Of a stretch of DNA of 50,928 bases, positions 27,627 to 36,742 are shown in pieces. Position 1 is the first letter of the stretch; every line of letters begins with the position of its first letter. Source of the DNA: UBA3496 sp964558115 (GTDB lineage: Bacteria; UBA8248). The notes below the pieces were generated by a model that saw nothing but the letters and a program-made list of their open reading frames with translations, did not search any database and was not told where the DNA came from. The DNA lies in the NCBI GenBank assembly GCA_964558115.1, contig CAZLCI010000005.1, positions 1-50,928 on the forward strand, given 5' to 3'. Position numbers and translations under genes: made by a program.

Positions 27627-27887
27627 CTAATTTACACATAAACTTGAAAGCACTTTTTCTACACGTTCTATAGCTAACTGTTGTACATTATTAAGTTTGT
27701 CATTTTCCACTTCTAAATCTTGTAATTTTTCCCTATTCAATAAAATTTCATCGTTCGCTTTTTCTAAATCACTCTTTGTCTTTTCAATCAGGACACCCAT
27801 TTCATCCACAGATTTCCTTAACATTACTACTTCTTCTAGAATTTTTTTTATATCTAATTCAAGATTATCCATCTTCTCTAGAACCAT
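27627..27887 (-). CDS. Short coiled-coil protein, ZapB-like
   Basis: From ATG 27887, with AAGGTG about 9 bases upstream, the product is 86 residues. Almost its entire length is a heptad-patterned coiled coil rich in Leu, Glu and Lys. Its size, composition and place immediately before zapA, after pheT, match the small coiled-coil partner often found there. ZapB links ZapA to chromosome organisation in Escherichia. Sequence conservation of such proteins is too low for a firm name. Confidence 0.6.
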   Translation of the reverse strand: MVLEKMDNLELDIKKILEEVVMLRKSVDEMGVLIEKTKSDLEKANDEILLNREKLQDLEVENDKLNNVQQLAIERVEKVLSSLCVN

Positions 27888-27959
27888 AATAATACACCTT
27901 TTCAATTCAATATATTCACATCATCCATTGTATTGATCGCATATATAGAATGTCAAGGA

Positions 27960-30389
27960 TTATGATCTTAGACGAGCACTAAACTTAGAGCTTAAATTAG
28001 ATACAATGGCATCAAAAGCACTATTAACTTCTTCGTCTGTTAAAGTACGATCAGGATTATTAAAAACAAGAGAGTAAGCAACACTTTTTTCGTCACTATT
28101 TTCGATATTAGAACCTTGGTAAATATCAAATAATTTAATTGATTTTAAAATATCTCCAGCTGCTCGAGAAATTTCCAACTCGATCGAGGAATTTGAAATT
28201 TTTTCATCTAAAACGATTGCCAAATCTCTAAAACTTGCTGGATATCGATTGAGTTCTTCCATTCTTTTTAAAGAAAAATCCTCTTCAGATAGAAAATCTA
28301 GATTTATCTCAAACGAACATAATTTGTGATCAATTCCGAAATTTTGAAGACACACTCTTTTTATATATCCTATTTCTCCAATTTGCTTTTTATTTAGAAT
28401 AATCCTTGCATACGAACCAATTTCGTAAGGGTTGGAAGAACCGGGAACTACATTCTCAAATTTTAAGGATGAATAATTGAGAAATTCTAATGCTCTTTCT
28501 ATAGAACCCTTTAGGGTGAAAATGTCTCTTGGCAATGGATAATCTCCCCCTGGAGATATGCCGTCACCCCAAAGTTCTAAATCATCGCTATCAATCATAA
28601 CGGCATTGATTTTAAGGAATTCCTTAGGTAATTTTTCGTCTTTTTCAAATGTTTTTCCTATCTCAAAAAGTCTTATTGAACGCTGCCCATGGTTTAGATT
28701 TAGAGAAACATTTTGAAGTAATCCTGATAGAAGGGTAGTTCTCAAAGAAGACATTTCGCTACTCAAGGGATTTTTCAAAGGAACTATTTTATTAGGATCT
28801 CCACCCAATAATTCAAGATTCGATGAATTAACAAAACTATAGTTAATCGCTTCATCAAATCCAGAATGAATCATAGCATCTCTAAGACCAGTTTCTATAC
28901 TTCTTCTTTTTGAAATAGGATTCGGAGGATTAGAAGTTCTTGGAAGTGAAGAAACAAATTTATTATACCCTTTTCTCCTTGCTATTTCTTCAATTAAATC
29001 TATTTCACGAGTAATATCTGACCTAAATGTTGGAACTTCACAATCAATAACTGATTCTTTAATTTCGGAACAACTAATTGAAAGTGGTTCCAGTAATAGT
29101 TTGATTTCTTCTAAAGTACAAGTAATCCCTAGTAGATTTTTAATTCTATCTAGACGAAGAGATATAATAACTGGATTAAAAGGTACTGGACAAATATCCA
29201 AGACTGTTTCAGAAATTTTTCCCTCAGTAAATTGACGGGTCAATTCAACTGCCATATTAACAGCCAAAATAGTTCCATTTGGGTCAACTCCCCTCTCAAA
29301 TCTATATGAGGCTTCAGTATTCAAACCAATCTTACGTCGAGTTCTTCTAATACAAGAAGGAGAAAAATGTGCGCTTTCAAATAAAATATTTCTGCTTTCT
29401 TTAGTAACCTCTGAATGAATACCTCCAATAACTCCAGCTAAAGCAATTGGACCCTCTGTGTCACATATCATTAGATCTTCGTCAGATAAATCATATTTTT
29501 TTCCGTCCAAGGCAAGAAAAGGTCCATCGGATTGTTCCCATCTTCTAATCAAAACTTGATCACCCTTAAGACTATCCATATCGAATGCATGAAGAGGTTG
29601 CCCCAAAGTAAGCATAACGTAATTTGTAATATCTACTACGTTATTAATCGGACGCATTCCAGAAGATCTTAAACGTGCTTTTAACCAATCAGGAGAATCT
29701 CCAATTTTAGAATTAAAAACAGCTCTTGCTGTATATCTTGGGCAATCTTCAATATTTAATATTTCAATACTCTTATTAAAATCTATCGGTTCATCTTCAA
29801 CTGTAACTTTTGGAATTTTTAATTTATTTCCCAAAATAGCAGAACTTTCCCTTGCAACACCCAGAACAGAAAGACAGTCTGACCTATTTGGAGTTATAGA
29901 TATATCCAAAACAGGATCTCCAAAACCAAGTATTTTTTTTGGAGATATTCCCAATTGTGCATCTTCTGCAAGAACCAAAATGCCGCTTTGATCTTCTCCA
30001 ATGCCGAGCTCTTTTTCTGAGCAAATCATTCCATCACTTGAAATACCACGAATTTTTACTTTTTGAATTTTTTGTCCATCAGGAAAAACAAAACCAGGAT
30101 TTGCTACTATGATTTTTTGCCCAGGAGCAACGTTTTTTGCACCACAAACAATTTGTCTTTCATTTGATCCATCATTTACCATACATAAATTAAGACGATC
30201 AGCATCGGGATGATCCTGTACAGAAATAATTTCGGCAATTACGAGATTGGCACAATCTAATTCTTTTATTTCTTGCACTTCTGTCTCAAGGCCTGACAGA
30301 AGCAATTCTTCAGCAAGTTGAACTGCAAACTGGCTATCACTTTTTTCTAATTCTAAGAATTCTGATAACCAATTTAAAGTAATTAACAT
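27960..30389 (-). CDS. pheT: Phenylalanyl-tRNA synthetase beta subunit
   Basis: The 809-residue beta chain pairs with PheS in the alpha2-beta2 enzyme. Visible domains in order are: the tRNA-binding EMAP-like domain (about 40-150, with SVQDHPDADRLNLC), the B3/B4 editing domain (RSSGMRPINNVVDITNYVML near 235), B5 and the FDX-ACB domain at the C-terminus (LNRYPASFRDLAIVLDE). The length is the usual 800 or so residues. AGGATT precedes ATG 30389, 24 bases after the pheS stop. Confidence 0.96.
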   Translation of the reverse strand: MLITLNWLSEFLELEKSDSQFAVQLAEELLLSGLETEVQEIKELDCANLVIAEIISVQDHPDADRLNLCMVNDGSNERQIVCGAKNVAPGQKIIVANPGFVFPDGQKIQKVKIRGISSDGMICSEKELGIGEDQSGILVLAEDAQLGISPKKILGFGDPVLDISITPNRSDCLSVLGVARESSAILGNKLKIPKVTVEDEPIDFNKSIEILNIEDCPRYTARAVFNSKIGDSPDWLKARLRSSGMRPINNVVDITNYVMLTLGQPLHAFDMDSLKGDQVLIRRWEQSDGPFLALDGKKYDLSDEDLMICDTEGPIALAGVIGGIHSEVTKESRNILFESAHFSPSCIRRTRRKIGLNTEASYRFERGVDPNGTILAVNMAVELTRQFTEGKISETVLDICPVPFNPVIISLRLDRIKNLLGITCTLEEIKLLLEPLSISCSEIKESVIDCEVPTFRSDITREIDLIEEIARRKGYNKFVSSLPRTSNPPNPISKRRSIETGLRDAMIHSGFDEAINYSFVNSSNLELLGGDPNKIVPLKNPLSSEMSSLRTTLLSGLLQNVSLNLNHGQRSIRLFEIGKTFEKDEKLPKEFLKINAVMIDSDDLELWGDGISPGGDYPLPRDIFTLKGSIERALEFLNYSSLKFENVVPGSSNPYEIGSYARIILNKKQIGEIGYIKRVCLQNFGIDHKLCSFEINLDFLSEEDFSLKRMEELNRYPASFRDLAIVLDEKISNSSIELEISRAAGDILKSIKLFDIYQGSNIENSDEKSVAYSLVFNNPDRTLTDEEVNSAFDAIVSNLSSKFSARLRS

Positions 30390-30413
30390 AATCTTAATCC
30401 TTTAATAGGATAT

Positions 30414-31505
30414 TTAGAACTGTCTGATTGTTCTCAAGTCATTTTCAAAAAATAGCCTAATATCATTTATTCCATAACGTAACATTGTGATTCTTTCCAC
30501 ACCCAATCCCCAAGCGAAACCACTCCATTCCTCAGGATCATAGCCTACAGCTTCAAAAACAGCAGGATCAACCATACCAGCACCTAATACTTCCATCCAA
30601 TTACCATTCGCCAGATGGTCACATGCAATATCTACTTCTGCACTTGGTTCAGTAAAAGGAAAAAAACTTGGTCGAAGACGTACACGAAATTCAGGGCCAA
30701 AGATTTCAGAAATAAAGGTTTCAATTGTTCCTTTCAGATCTGAAAAAGTAACATTTTTATCAACGTACAAACCCTCTATTTGATGGAACATAGGAGAATG
30801 AGTTACATCTGCATCACAACGAAAGACTTTTCCAGGAGCAATAACTTTTACCGGGGGATTCTGGGATTTCATGACCCTAATTTGAACTGGAGAGGTATGA
30901 GTCCTTAGAAGAACATCTTCAGAAATATAGAAAGTATCTTGCATATCTCTAGCTGGATGGTCCTTAGGTATATTCAATGCCTCAAAATTAAAATAATCAA
31001 GTTCTACTTCAGGCCCTTCTGCAACACTATAACCAAGTCGTGTTAAAATTTGGATCAAATCTTCAGAAGTCTGAACAAGTGGGTGTTTATGACCAATAGG
31101 AATTTTATTACCTGGAATTGTTAAATCTATAATTTTTTTTGAATGTGTTTCTTCAACTGAATCACTCAAAAGATCTACTGAAATCTCAAATTTTTTAAGT
31201 AAAAAAGATTTGCCATCTATTAATTCAACTTTGGATAATAAAAGCTCTATGGCCGAAGTTTTACCTCTTTTTTTAAATTCCTTTACAAATTCTTCTATTA
31301 ATGAACGCAAACTATTGACAAGTGGTCCAAACAAACGCCTCTGATCAATATCAAGAGATTTTAAGTTCTTCGCTAATTTTGTTATTAAACCATCCTTACG
31401 ACCTAGATATCGAAGCCGGACCTCATCAAGATTTGAAATATCTTCCGATAAAGATAATGACTCAAAGACATCTTTCCCTATTTTTTCTAAATCATTTATT
31501 TCCAT
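30414..31505 (-). CDS. pheS: Phenylalanyl-tRNA synthetase alpha subunit
   Basis: The 363-residue alpha chain has the N-terminal coiled coil (to about 90) and a class II catalytic core. Motif 2 is in VFRCDADVTHSPMFHQIEGL and motif 3 in the GFAWGLGVERITMLRYGI segment near the C-terminus. GPEVELDYFNFEALN lies between. A terminator-like hairpin ends about 20 bases before its start codon, so expression probably depends on read-through from the rplT transcript or on an internal promoter. Confidence 0.96.
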   Translation of the reverse strand: MEINDLEKIGKDVFESLSLSEDISNLDEVRLRYLGRKDGLITKLAKNLKSLDIDQRRLFGPLVNSLRSLIEEFVKEFKKRGKTSAIELLLSKVELIDGKSFLLKKFEISVDLLSDSVEETHSKKIIDLTIPGNKIPIGHKHPLVQTSEDLIQILTRLGYSVAEGPEVELDYFNFEALNIPKDHPARDMQDTFYISEDVLLRTHTSPVQIRVMKSQNPPVKVIAPGKVFRCDADVTHSPMFHQIEGLYVDKNVTFSDLKGTIETFISEIFGPEFRVRLRPSFFPFTEPSAEVDIACDHLANGNWMEVLGAGMVDPAVFEAVGYDPEEWSGFAWGLGVERITMLRYGINDIRLFFENDLRTIRQF

Positions 31506-31518
31506 TTAAAGAATTCCA

Positions 31519-31550
31519 TAAAAAAAAGCTCCACCTAATTAGGAGGAGCT
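31519..31550 (-). terminator. Rho-independent terminator or attenuator between rplT and pheS
   Basis: AGCTCCTCCT (minus strand, 31550-31541) pairs with AGGTGGAGCT (31536-31527) around the loop AATT, with one T-T mismatch. A run of eight or nine T follows on the minus strand. It lies in the 62-base gap between rplT and pheS and is the strongest terminator in the core region. Confidence 0.8.
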
Positions 31551-31567
31551 CGATAAAAAAAGAAACT

Positions 31568-31921
31568 TCAAATTTCTGCCCGAGCTAGTTCTACTAATTG
31601 TGAGAATGATGATGGATCGGATACAGCCAACTCTGCTAAAACCTTCCTATTCACATCAATTCCAGCCTTATTTAAACCACCAATAAATTTACTATAAGAT
31701 AAGCCAAATTCGCGGGCTGCAGCATTAATTCTTACATTCCACAATCTTCTGAATTCTCTTTTCCTAGTTTTTCTATCTCTAGTTGCATAAGCCATAGATC
31801 GAAGAAGTGTCTCTCTAGCAGATCTAAAACGCTTTGATCTAGCACCCCTAAAACCTTTTGCCTGCTTTAAAACTCTTTTATGTCTTGCACGACTAGCTAC
31901 ATTTCCAGTTGAACGTGGCAT
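31568..31921 (-). CDS. rplT: 50S ribosomal protein L20
   Basis: A 117-residue, highly basic protein starting MPRSTGNVASRARHKRVLK with the conserved GFRGARSKRFR segment. L20 is needed early in large-subunit assembly and in many bacteria represses its own operon. It follows rpmI by 94 bases in the infC-rpmI-rplT order. Confidence 0.97.
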   Translation of the reverse strand: MPRSTGNVASRARHKRVLKQAKGFRGARSKRFRSARETLLRSMAYATRDRKTRKREFRRLWNVRINAAAREFGLSYSKFIGGLNKAGIDVNRKVLAELAVSDPSSFSQLVELARAEI

Positions 31922-32015
31922 CTAAAACTCCTAAAATAACTCAAACTTAAGAAGTCAGCGAATATATCTACAAGTAGTCAATAACGCAACCATTCACATC
32001 AATTTCTTTCAAAAA

Positions 32016-32213
32016 TCAACTGTATGGCAACAATCTTTTAATCATTTTCTCATCAATAGGATTAGCAATAGAACTATGTCTTAGTTCTCTTTTCCGTTTT
32101 GTAGACTTTTTAGTAAGGATATGTCTACGATGGGAATGATTAAATTTCACCTTTCCACTACTGGTTACTTTAAATCTTTTAGCCGCTCCCCTATTGCTTT
32201 TAAGCTTAGGCAT
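32016..32213 (-). CDS. rpmI: 50S ribosomal protein L35
   Basis: A 65-residue basic protein with the family start PKLKSNRGAAKRFKVT and the RRHILTKKSTKRKRELR stretch. It sits between infC and rplT as usual. The 94-base spacer before rplT is longer than in tight operons and could hold L20 leader structure; none was resolved. Confidence 0.97.
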   Translation of the reverse strand: MPKLKSNRGAAKRFKVTSSGKVKFNHSHRRHILTKKSTKRKRELRHSSIANPIDEKMIKRLLPYS

Positions 32214-32254
32214 TTTGTAGTTCCTCTTCGACTTTCATTTTTATCCTTAGAATT

Positions 32255-32812
32255 TTAAGACCCTTTTTTTGAAACCTTGGGCCCAATAACAACAGTCATA
32301 TTTCTACCTTCTAAATTTGGTTCTTGCTCAACTACACCAAATTCATCAAGTTCCTCAATCATTCTATCTATCAATTTTCTGCCTAATTGAGAATGAGTAA
32401 CTTCTCGGCCACGAAACATGATGGTTATTTTTGCTTTATTGCCATCGTTCAAAAATCTCTCGGCATGTTTTTTCTTTATCTGATAATCATGCTCTTCTAT
32501 TTTTATCCTTAGTTTCACCTCTTTGACTTCTACAACTTTTTGTTTCTTCTTTGCCTCTTGAGCTTTCTTTTGTTGAATATACTTATATCTACCTAGATCC
32601 ATAATTTTACATACCGGAGGATCAGAGTTTGGTGAAACCTCAACTAAATCTAAATCTCTTTCTTCCGCTGCAACAACTGCAGCCTCAAGAGAAAGCTCTC
32701 CTAATTGAGTTCCATCTTCATCTATAACCCGAACGTGAGCAGCAGAGATATCCATATTCGCTTTAGGTCCAGAACGACTATTCTTTTCATTTCCACGAGA
32801 TCTTTGTACCAT
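32255..32812 (-). CDS. infC: Translation initiation factor IF-3
   Basis: The 185-residue protein keeps 30S subunits free and checks start-codon pairing. The N-domain includes DLVEVSPNSDPPVCKIMD near 57-74, followed by the YIQQKKAQEAKKKQK linker and the C-domain with TIMFRGREVTHSQLG. The start seen is ATG (32810-32812), two bases after the thrS stop. Many infC genes use AUU or another rare start for self-control, so ATG here is worth noting. AAGGA in the end of thrS serves as the ribosome binding site. Confidence 0.96.
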   Translation of the reverse strand: MVQRSRGNEKNSRSGPKANMDISAAHVRVIDEDGTQLGELSLEAAVVAAEERDLDLVEVSPNSDPPVCKIMDLGRYKYIQQKKAQEAKKKQKVVEVKEVKLRIKIEEHDYQIKKKHAERFLNDGNKAKITIMFRGREVTHSQLGRKLIDRMIEELDEFGVVEQEPNLEGRNMTVVIGPKVSKKGS

Positions 32813-32814
32813 TT

Positions 32815-34686
32815 TTAATCAATCCTTGGTGAAGGTGCTCTTAAATTTATATCTTCTATAATTTTTTCAATCAATTCGCTAATTATAAATGAACCTTTAT
32901 TCCCTTGTCCACGAACACGAACAGAAACATGAGAAGATTCCTCTTCCCTATTACCAATCACAAGCATATAGGGCACTTTGTCAGATTCTGCTTCTCTTAT
33001 CTTATAACCAATCTTCTCATTTCTAAAGTCTATATCTGTTCTAATACCAGATTTTTTTAACTCTTCAAAAACTTTTTCAGCATAAGATTTTTGATCCTCT
33101 CCTATGATCATAATCCGAGCCTGTACAGGTGAAAGCCAAGTAGGAAAAGATGCAGAATATTGCTCAATTAAACCACCTACAAATCTTTCCATAGAACCTA
33201 ATACTGTTCTGTGTATCATAACTACTTTTTTACGTTCCCCATCTTGTCCTACATAATTTAAATCAAAACGCTTCGGCAAATTAAAATCAAACTGTATCGT
33301 AGGTCCTTGCCATCCACGACCTAATGCATCAAGCATTTTTATATCAATTTTTGGTCCATAAAATGCTGCTTCACCTTCAATACGTTTATAAGATATTTTT
33401 CTTTTCTCTAGTGCATTAATTAGAGCTTCTTCAGCAATTTCCCAATCTTCTAAAACTCCTGCATATTTTCCAAAATCCTTACTGTCATGAACTGAAAGTT
33501 CAGTAACAAAATTATTATATCCAAATGTTTCAAGCATAAAATGAGCTAAATCTATAACTGCTAATACTTCATCTTCTGCTTGTTCAGGTGTACAGAAAAT
33601 ATGCGCATCATCTTGAGTAAATCCACGAACACGAAGCATTCCATGAAGAGTTCCACTTCTTTCATACCTATAAACTGTCCCAAGTTCTGCATATCTTATA
33701 GGCAAATCTCTATAACTATGAATTTCTTGTTGATAGATCAAAATATGTCCAGGACAATTCATTGGCTTTAAAACATATTCATTTGAATCAACATTTAAAA
33801 CGTACATATTTTCATGATAATACTCATAATGACCAGAAGTACGAAACATTTGATCTTTAACAATATGCGGAATACTGACTAATTCATATCCTCTAAGTAT
33901 ATGCTCATCTTCCCAAAATCTTTCAATTGTTTTTCTGATAACCGTGCCCTTAGGTTGCCAGTATATAAGTCCACTGCCTGCCATCTCATCTGTCAAAAAC
34001 AGACTATGTTGTTTTCCTAGAACTCTATGATCTCTTTTTTTAGATTCTTCTAACAAAGTCAGATAGTCATTAAGTTCTTCTTTGCTAGGGAAAGATGTAC
34101 CATAAATTCTTTGAAGCATCTTATTATTTTCATCACCTCGCCAATAAGCACCGGCAACATTTAAAAGTTTGAAAAACTTCAAATATTTCGTTGAAGGCAC
34201 GTGCGGACCTCGACACAGATCTATAAAATTACCTTGTTTGTATATAGACAGCTTTTCATCAACGGGTAGATCCGTAATCATTTCAACTTTATAACTTTGT
34301 CCCAAATCCCTAAAAATTTTGATTGCATCTTCTCTACTGATTTCTTCTTTCACAAACTGCAAATCCCTTTTCGAAATTTCTTTCATTTTTTTTTCTATGA
34401 TTCCAAGATCGTCTAATGTAAGAGATCTTTCTAAATCAATATCATAATAAAAACCATTTTCTATAGGTGGTCCAATAGTAAAGAGTGCATCAGGGAAAAT
34501 TTCTAGAACGGCTTGTGCCATAATATGAGCTGAGCTATGACGCAGTATTTCATTGCCTTCATCTGTACCCAATATAACAAATTCTGCTTTCTCATCGTCA
34601 GATGATATAAGATCTAAATCTACAACTGCATTATCTATTTTAGCAGCAATTATTTTGTCAGTTGAGTTATCCTTATCAATAGACAT
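32815..34686 (-). CDS. thrS: Threonyl-tRNA synthetase with shortened N-terminus
   Basis: The 623-residue enzyme has the editing domain (HSSAHIMAQAVLE near 51, zinc-type HxxxH) and class II core: YRYERSGTLHGMLRVRGFTQ for motif 2, the MNCPGH zinc-type block, and an anticodon-binding domain ending with RVRGQGNKGS. The first 45 residues match only the second part of the TGS domain; about 20 residues at the start are missing relative to Escherichia ThrRS. A stop codon closes the frame eight codons upstream, so the shortening is real. It begins the thrS-infC-rpmI-rplT operon. Confidence 0.95.
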   Translation of the reverse strand: MSIDKDNSTDKIIAAKIDNAVVDLDLISSDDEKAEFVILGTDEGNEILRHSSAHIMAQAVLEIFPDALFTIGPPIENGFYYDIDLERSLTLDDLGIIEKKMKEISKRDLQFVKEEISREDAIKIFRDLGQSYKVEMITDLPVDEKLSIYKQGNFIDLCRGPHVPSTKYLKFFKLLNVAGAYWRGDENNKMLQRIYGTSFPSKEELNDYLTLLEESKKRDHRVLGKQHSLFLTDEMAGSGLIYWQPKGTVIRKTIERFWEDEHILRGYELVSIPHIVKDQMFRTSGHYEYYHENMYVLNVDSNEYVLKPMNCPGHILIYQQEIHSYRDLPIRYAELGTVYRYERSGTLHGMLRVRGFTQDDAHIFCTPEQAEDEVLAVIDLAHFMLETFGYNNFVTELSVHDSKDFGKYAGVLEDWEIAEEALINALEKRKISYKRIEGEAAFYGPKIDIKMLDALGRGWQGPTIQFDFNLPKRFDLNYVGQDGERKKVVMIHRTVLGSMERFVGGLIEQYSASFPTWLSPVQARIMIIGEDQKSYAEKVFEELKKSGIRTDIDFRNEKIGYKIREAESDKVPYMLVIGNREEESSHVSVRVRGQGNKGSFIISELIEKIIEDINLRAPSPRID

Positions 34687-34720
34687 TTTTTATATTAATT
34701 TTATCCTTTCAAACTATAAG

Positions 34721-34795
34721 TGGTAGGCGCGGGCGGTTTTGAACCGCCGACCTCTTGCCTGTCAAGCAAGCGCTCTCCCCCTGAGCTACGCGCCT
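34721..34795 (-). tRNA. tRNA-Val (anticodon GAC)
   Basis: The minus strand folds into a full cloverleaf: acceptor AGGCGCG pairs perfectly with CGCGCCT, D-arm GCTC/GAGC, anticodon stem CTTGC/GCAAG with loop TTGACAG (anticodon at 34761-34763), T-arm GGCGG/CCGCC with TTCAAAA. CCA is encoded at 34721-34723. It sits between clpX and thrS. Confidence 0.95.
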
Positions 34796-34815
34796 TCAAA
34801 AATTATTTTGGAAAA

Positions 34816-36054
34816 CTAACTTGCTCTCTTAAAAATTAGATTAGGTTTTTCTTCTAAATTCACTACTCTTTCGTTAATCAAAACCTCTTTAACATCTACC
34901 ATATTTGGCAAATCAAACATTGTATCAAGCATCATATTCTCAATTATTGATCTCAGACCACGTGCTCCAGATTTTTGAGAAAGAGCTTGAGATGCAATAC
35001 AATCAAGAGCCTCCTTCGTAAATGTAAGGGTTACACCTTCTAAATCAAAGAATTTTTTATACTGTTTTATTAAAGCATTTTTTGGCCTCACTAGGATTTC
35101 AATTAACGCTTCTTTATTAAGTTCACTTAAGGAAGCTACTACAGGCAATCGTCCAATAAATTCAGGAATCAATCCATATTTCAACAAATCTTCAGGCGTG
35201 ACATCTGAAAGTATTTCACTTAAAGAAACTTCTTCTTCATTCCTTAAATCAGCTTCAAAACCAACTCCCTGATTACCTATCCTCTTGCGTATAATATCTT
35301 CCAACCCGACAAAAGCACCTGCACAAATAAATAGAATATTTGTTGTATCTACTTGCACAAACTCTTGATGAGGGTGTTTCCTTCCACCTTGGGGAGGAAC
35401 ACTTGCAATTGAACCCTCTATAATTTTAAGAAGTGCTTGTTGCACACCCTCTCCCGAAACATCGCGTGTTATAGAAGGATTTTCACTTTTTTTAGTAATC
35501 TTATCTATTTCATCTATATAGATTATTCCTCTTTCTGCTCTATTAGAATCAAAATCCGCAGACTGTAACAACTTAAGTATAATATTTTCTACATCTTCGC
35601 CAACATAACCCGCTTCGGTTAAAGTAGTTGCGTCAACAATAGCAAAAGGAACATTTAAAAGACGAGCTAAGGTTCTTGCCATCAAAGTTTTTCCAGATCC
35701 TGTTGGACCAATTAGAAGTATATTACTCTTGTCTAATTCAGCATCTTCGTCTTTTATCTCAGCATCAATCCTTTTGTAATGATTATAAACTGCTACTGAT
35801 AAAATTTTCTTTGCCTTTTCTTGACCAATAACATGCTTATCTAAAACTTCCTTAATTTCACTCGGTTTTATAAGAACTGCATTTTCTGTTCCTAAATCTT
35901 CCTTAAAATCCTCGCTTAAAATTTCATTACAGAGTTCAACGCATTCATTGCAAATATATGCTTCCGGACCTGCAATCATTTTTTTAACTTCTTCCTGTCC
36001 TTTATTACAAAATGAACAATTAGGTACAGAAGAATCAGGAGTTAATTTAGACAT
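34816..36054 (-). CDS. clpX: ATP-dependent Clp protease ATP-binding subunit ClpX
   Basis: The 412-residue unfoldase feeds proteins to ClpP. The N-terminal zinc finger is CSFC (13-16) with CNEC at about 35-38. Walker A is GPTGSGKT near 113-120, Walker B is IIYIDEIDKI, and the pore and sensor regions follow, including GEGVQQALLKIIEG. The C-terminal domain has QKSGARGLRSIIE. Its length is typical. It follows clpP by 45 bases in the tig-clpP-clpX order. Confidence 0.97.
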   Translation of the reverse strand: MSKLTPDSSVPNCSFCNKGQEEVKKMIAGPEAYICNECVELCNEILSEDFKEDLGTENAVLIKPSEIKEVLDKHVIGQEKAKKILSVAVYNHYKRIDAEIKDEDAELDKSNILLIGPTGSGKTLMARTLARLLNVPFAIVDATTLTEAGYVGEDVENIILKLLQSADFDSNRAERGIIYIDEIDKITKKSENPSITRDVSGEGVQQALLKIIEGSIASVPPQGGRKHPHQEFVQVDTTNILFICAGAFVGLEDIIRKRIGNQGVGFEADLRNEEEVSLSEILSDVTPEDLLKYGLIPEFIGRLPVVASLSELNKEALIEILVRPKNALIKQYKKFFDLEGVTLTFTKEALDCIASQALSQKSGARGLRSIIENMMLDTMFDLPNMVDVKEVLINERVVNLEEKPNLIFKRAS

Positions 36055-36099
36055 TAGTAATCTCTTTTAAAAATTAAATTAAAATTTCTAAGAAACTTA

Positions 36100-36738
36100 T
36101 TAATCACTTTTATCTTTTTTGCCAGACTTAGATTTTGGACTATTAGATGGCTGATCAGTTCTAGATTCTATGACTTCATCAACAATTCCGTAAGATTTAG
36201 CTTCCTCGGCCGTCATAAAATTATCTCTGTCAGTATCTCTTTCTATAGCTTTTAACGTTTGCCCTGTTTTCTGAGATAATATTTTATTTAATTTCTCACG
36301 TATTCTTAGGATCTCACGTGCTTGAATATCAATATCAGAAGCTTGTCCTTGTACTCCACCCAAAGGTTGATGGATTAAAATACGAGAATTTGGAAGTGCA
36401 AAACGTTTGCCATTTGAGCCAGCAGTTAGTAGAAGGGCTCCCATACTAGCAGCTTGACCGACACATATGGTTGATACTGGTGAATTGATATACTGCATAG
36501 TATCATAAATAGCTAAACCAGCAGTAACGGAACCACCGGGACTGTTAATATAGATCGATATTTCTCGATCAGGTTCCTCAGCTTCCAAATGTAATAACTG
36601 TGCAGTAACAAGATTTGCTATCTGATCATCTATGGGGGTCCCTAGAAAAATAATTCTTTCTTTTAAAAGACGACTATAAATGTCGTAGGCACGTTCACCT
36701 CTATTTGTTTGTTCTACTACCATAGGTATAAGGGCCAC
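36100..36738 (-). CDS. clpP: ATP-dependent Clp protease proteolytic subunit ClpP
   Basis: The 212-residue serine protease subunit has its nucleophile in GQAASMGALLL (Ser98), the base in RILIHQPLGG (His123), and the acid Asp in YGIVDEVIE. INSPGGSVTAGLAIYDTMQ near 65-83 is the conserved binding strand. The C-terminal tail is lysine- and serine-rich. It starts 4 bases after the tig stop. Confidence 0.97.
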   Translation of the reverse strand: MALIPMVVEQTNRGERAYDIYSRLLKERIIFLGTPIDDQIANLVTAQLLHLEAEEPDREISIYINSPGGSVTAGLAIYDTMQYINSPVSTICVGQAASMGALLLTAGSNGKRFALPNSRILIHQPLGGVQGQASDIDIQAREILRIREKLNKILSQKTGQTLKAIERDTDRDNFMTAEEAKSYGIVDEVIESRTDQPSNSPKSKSGKKDKSD

Positions 36739-36742
36739 TTTT

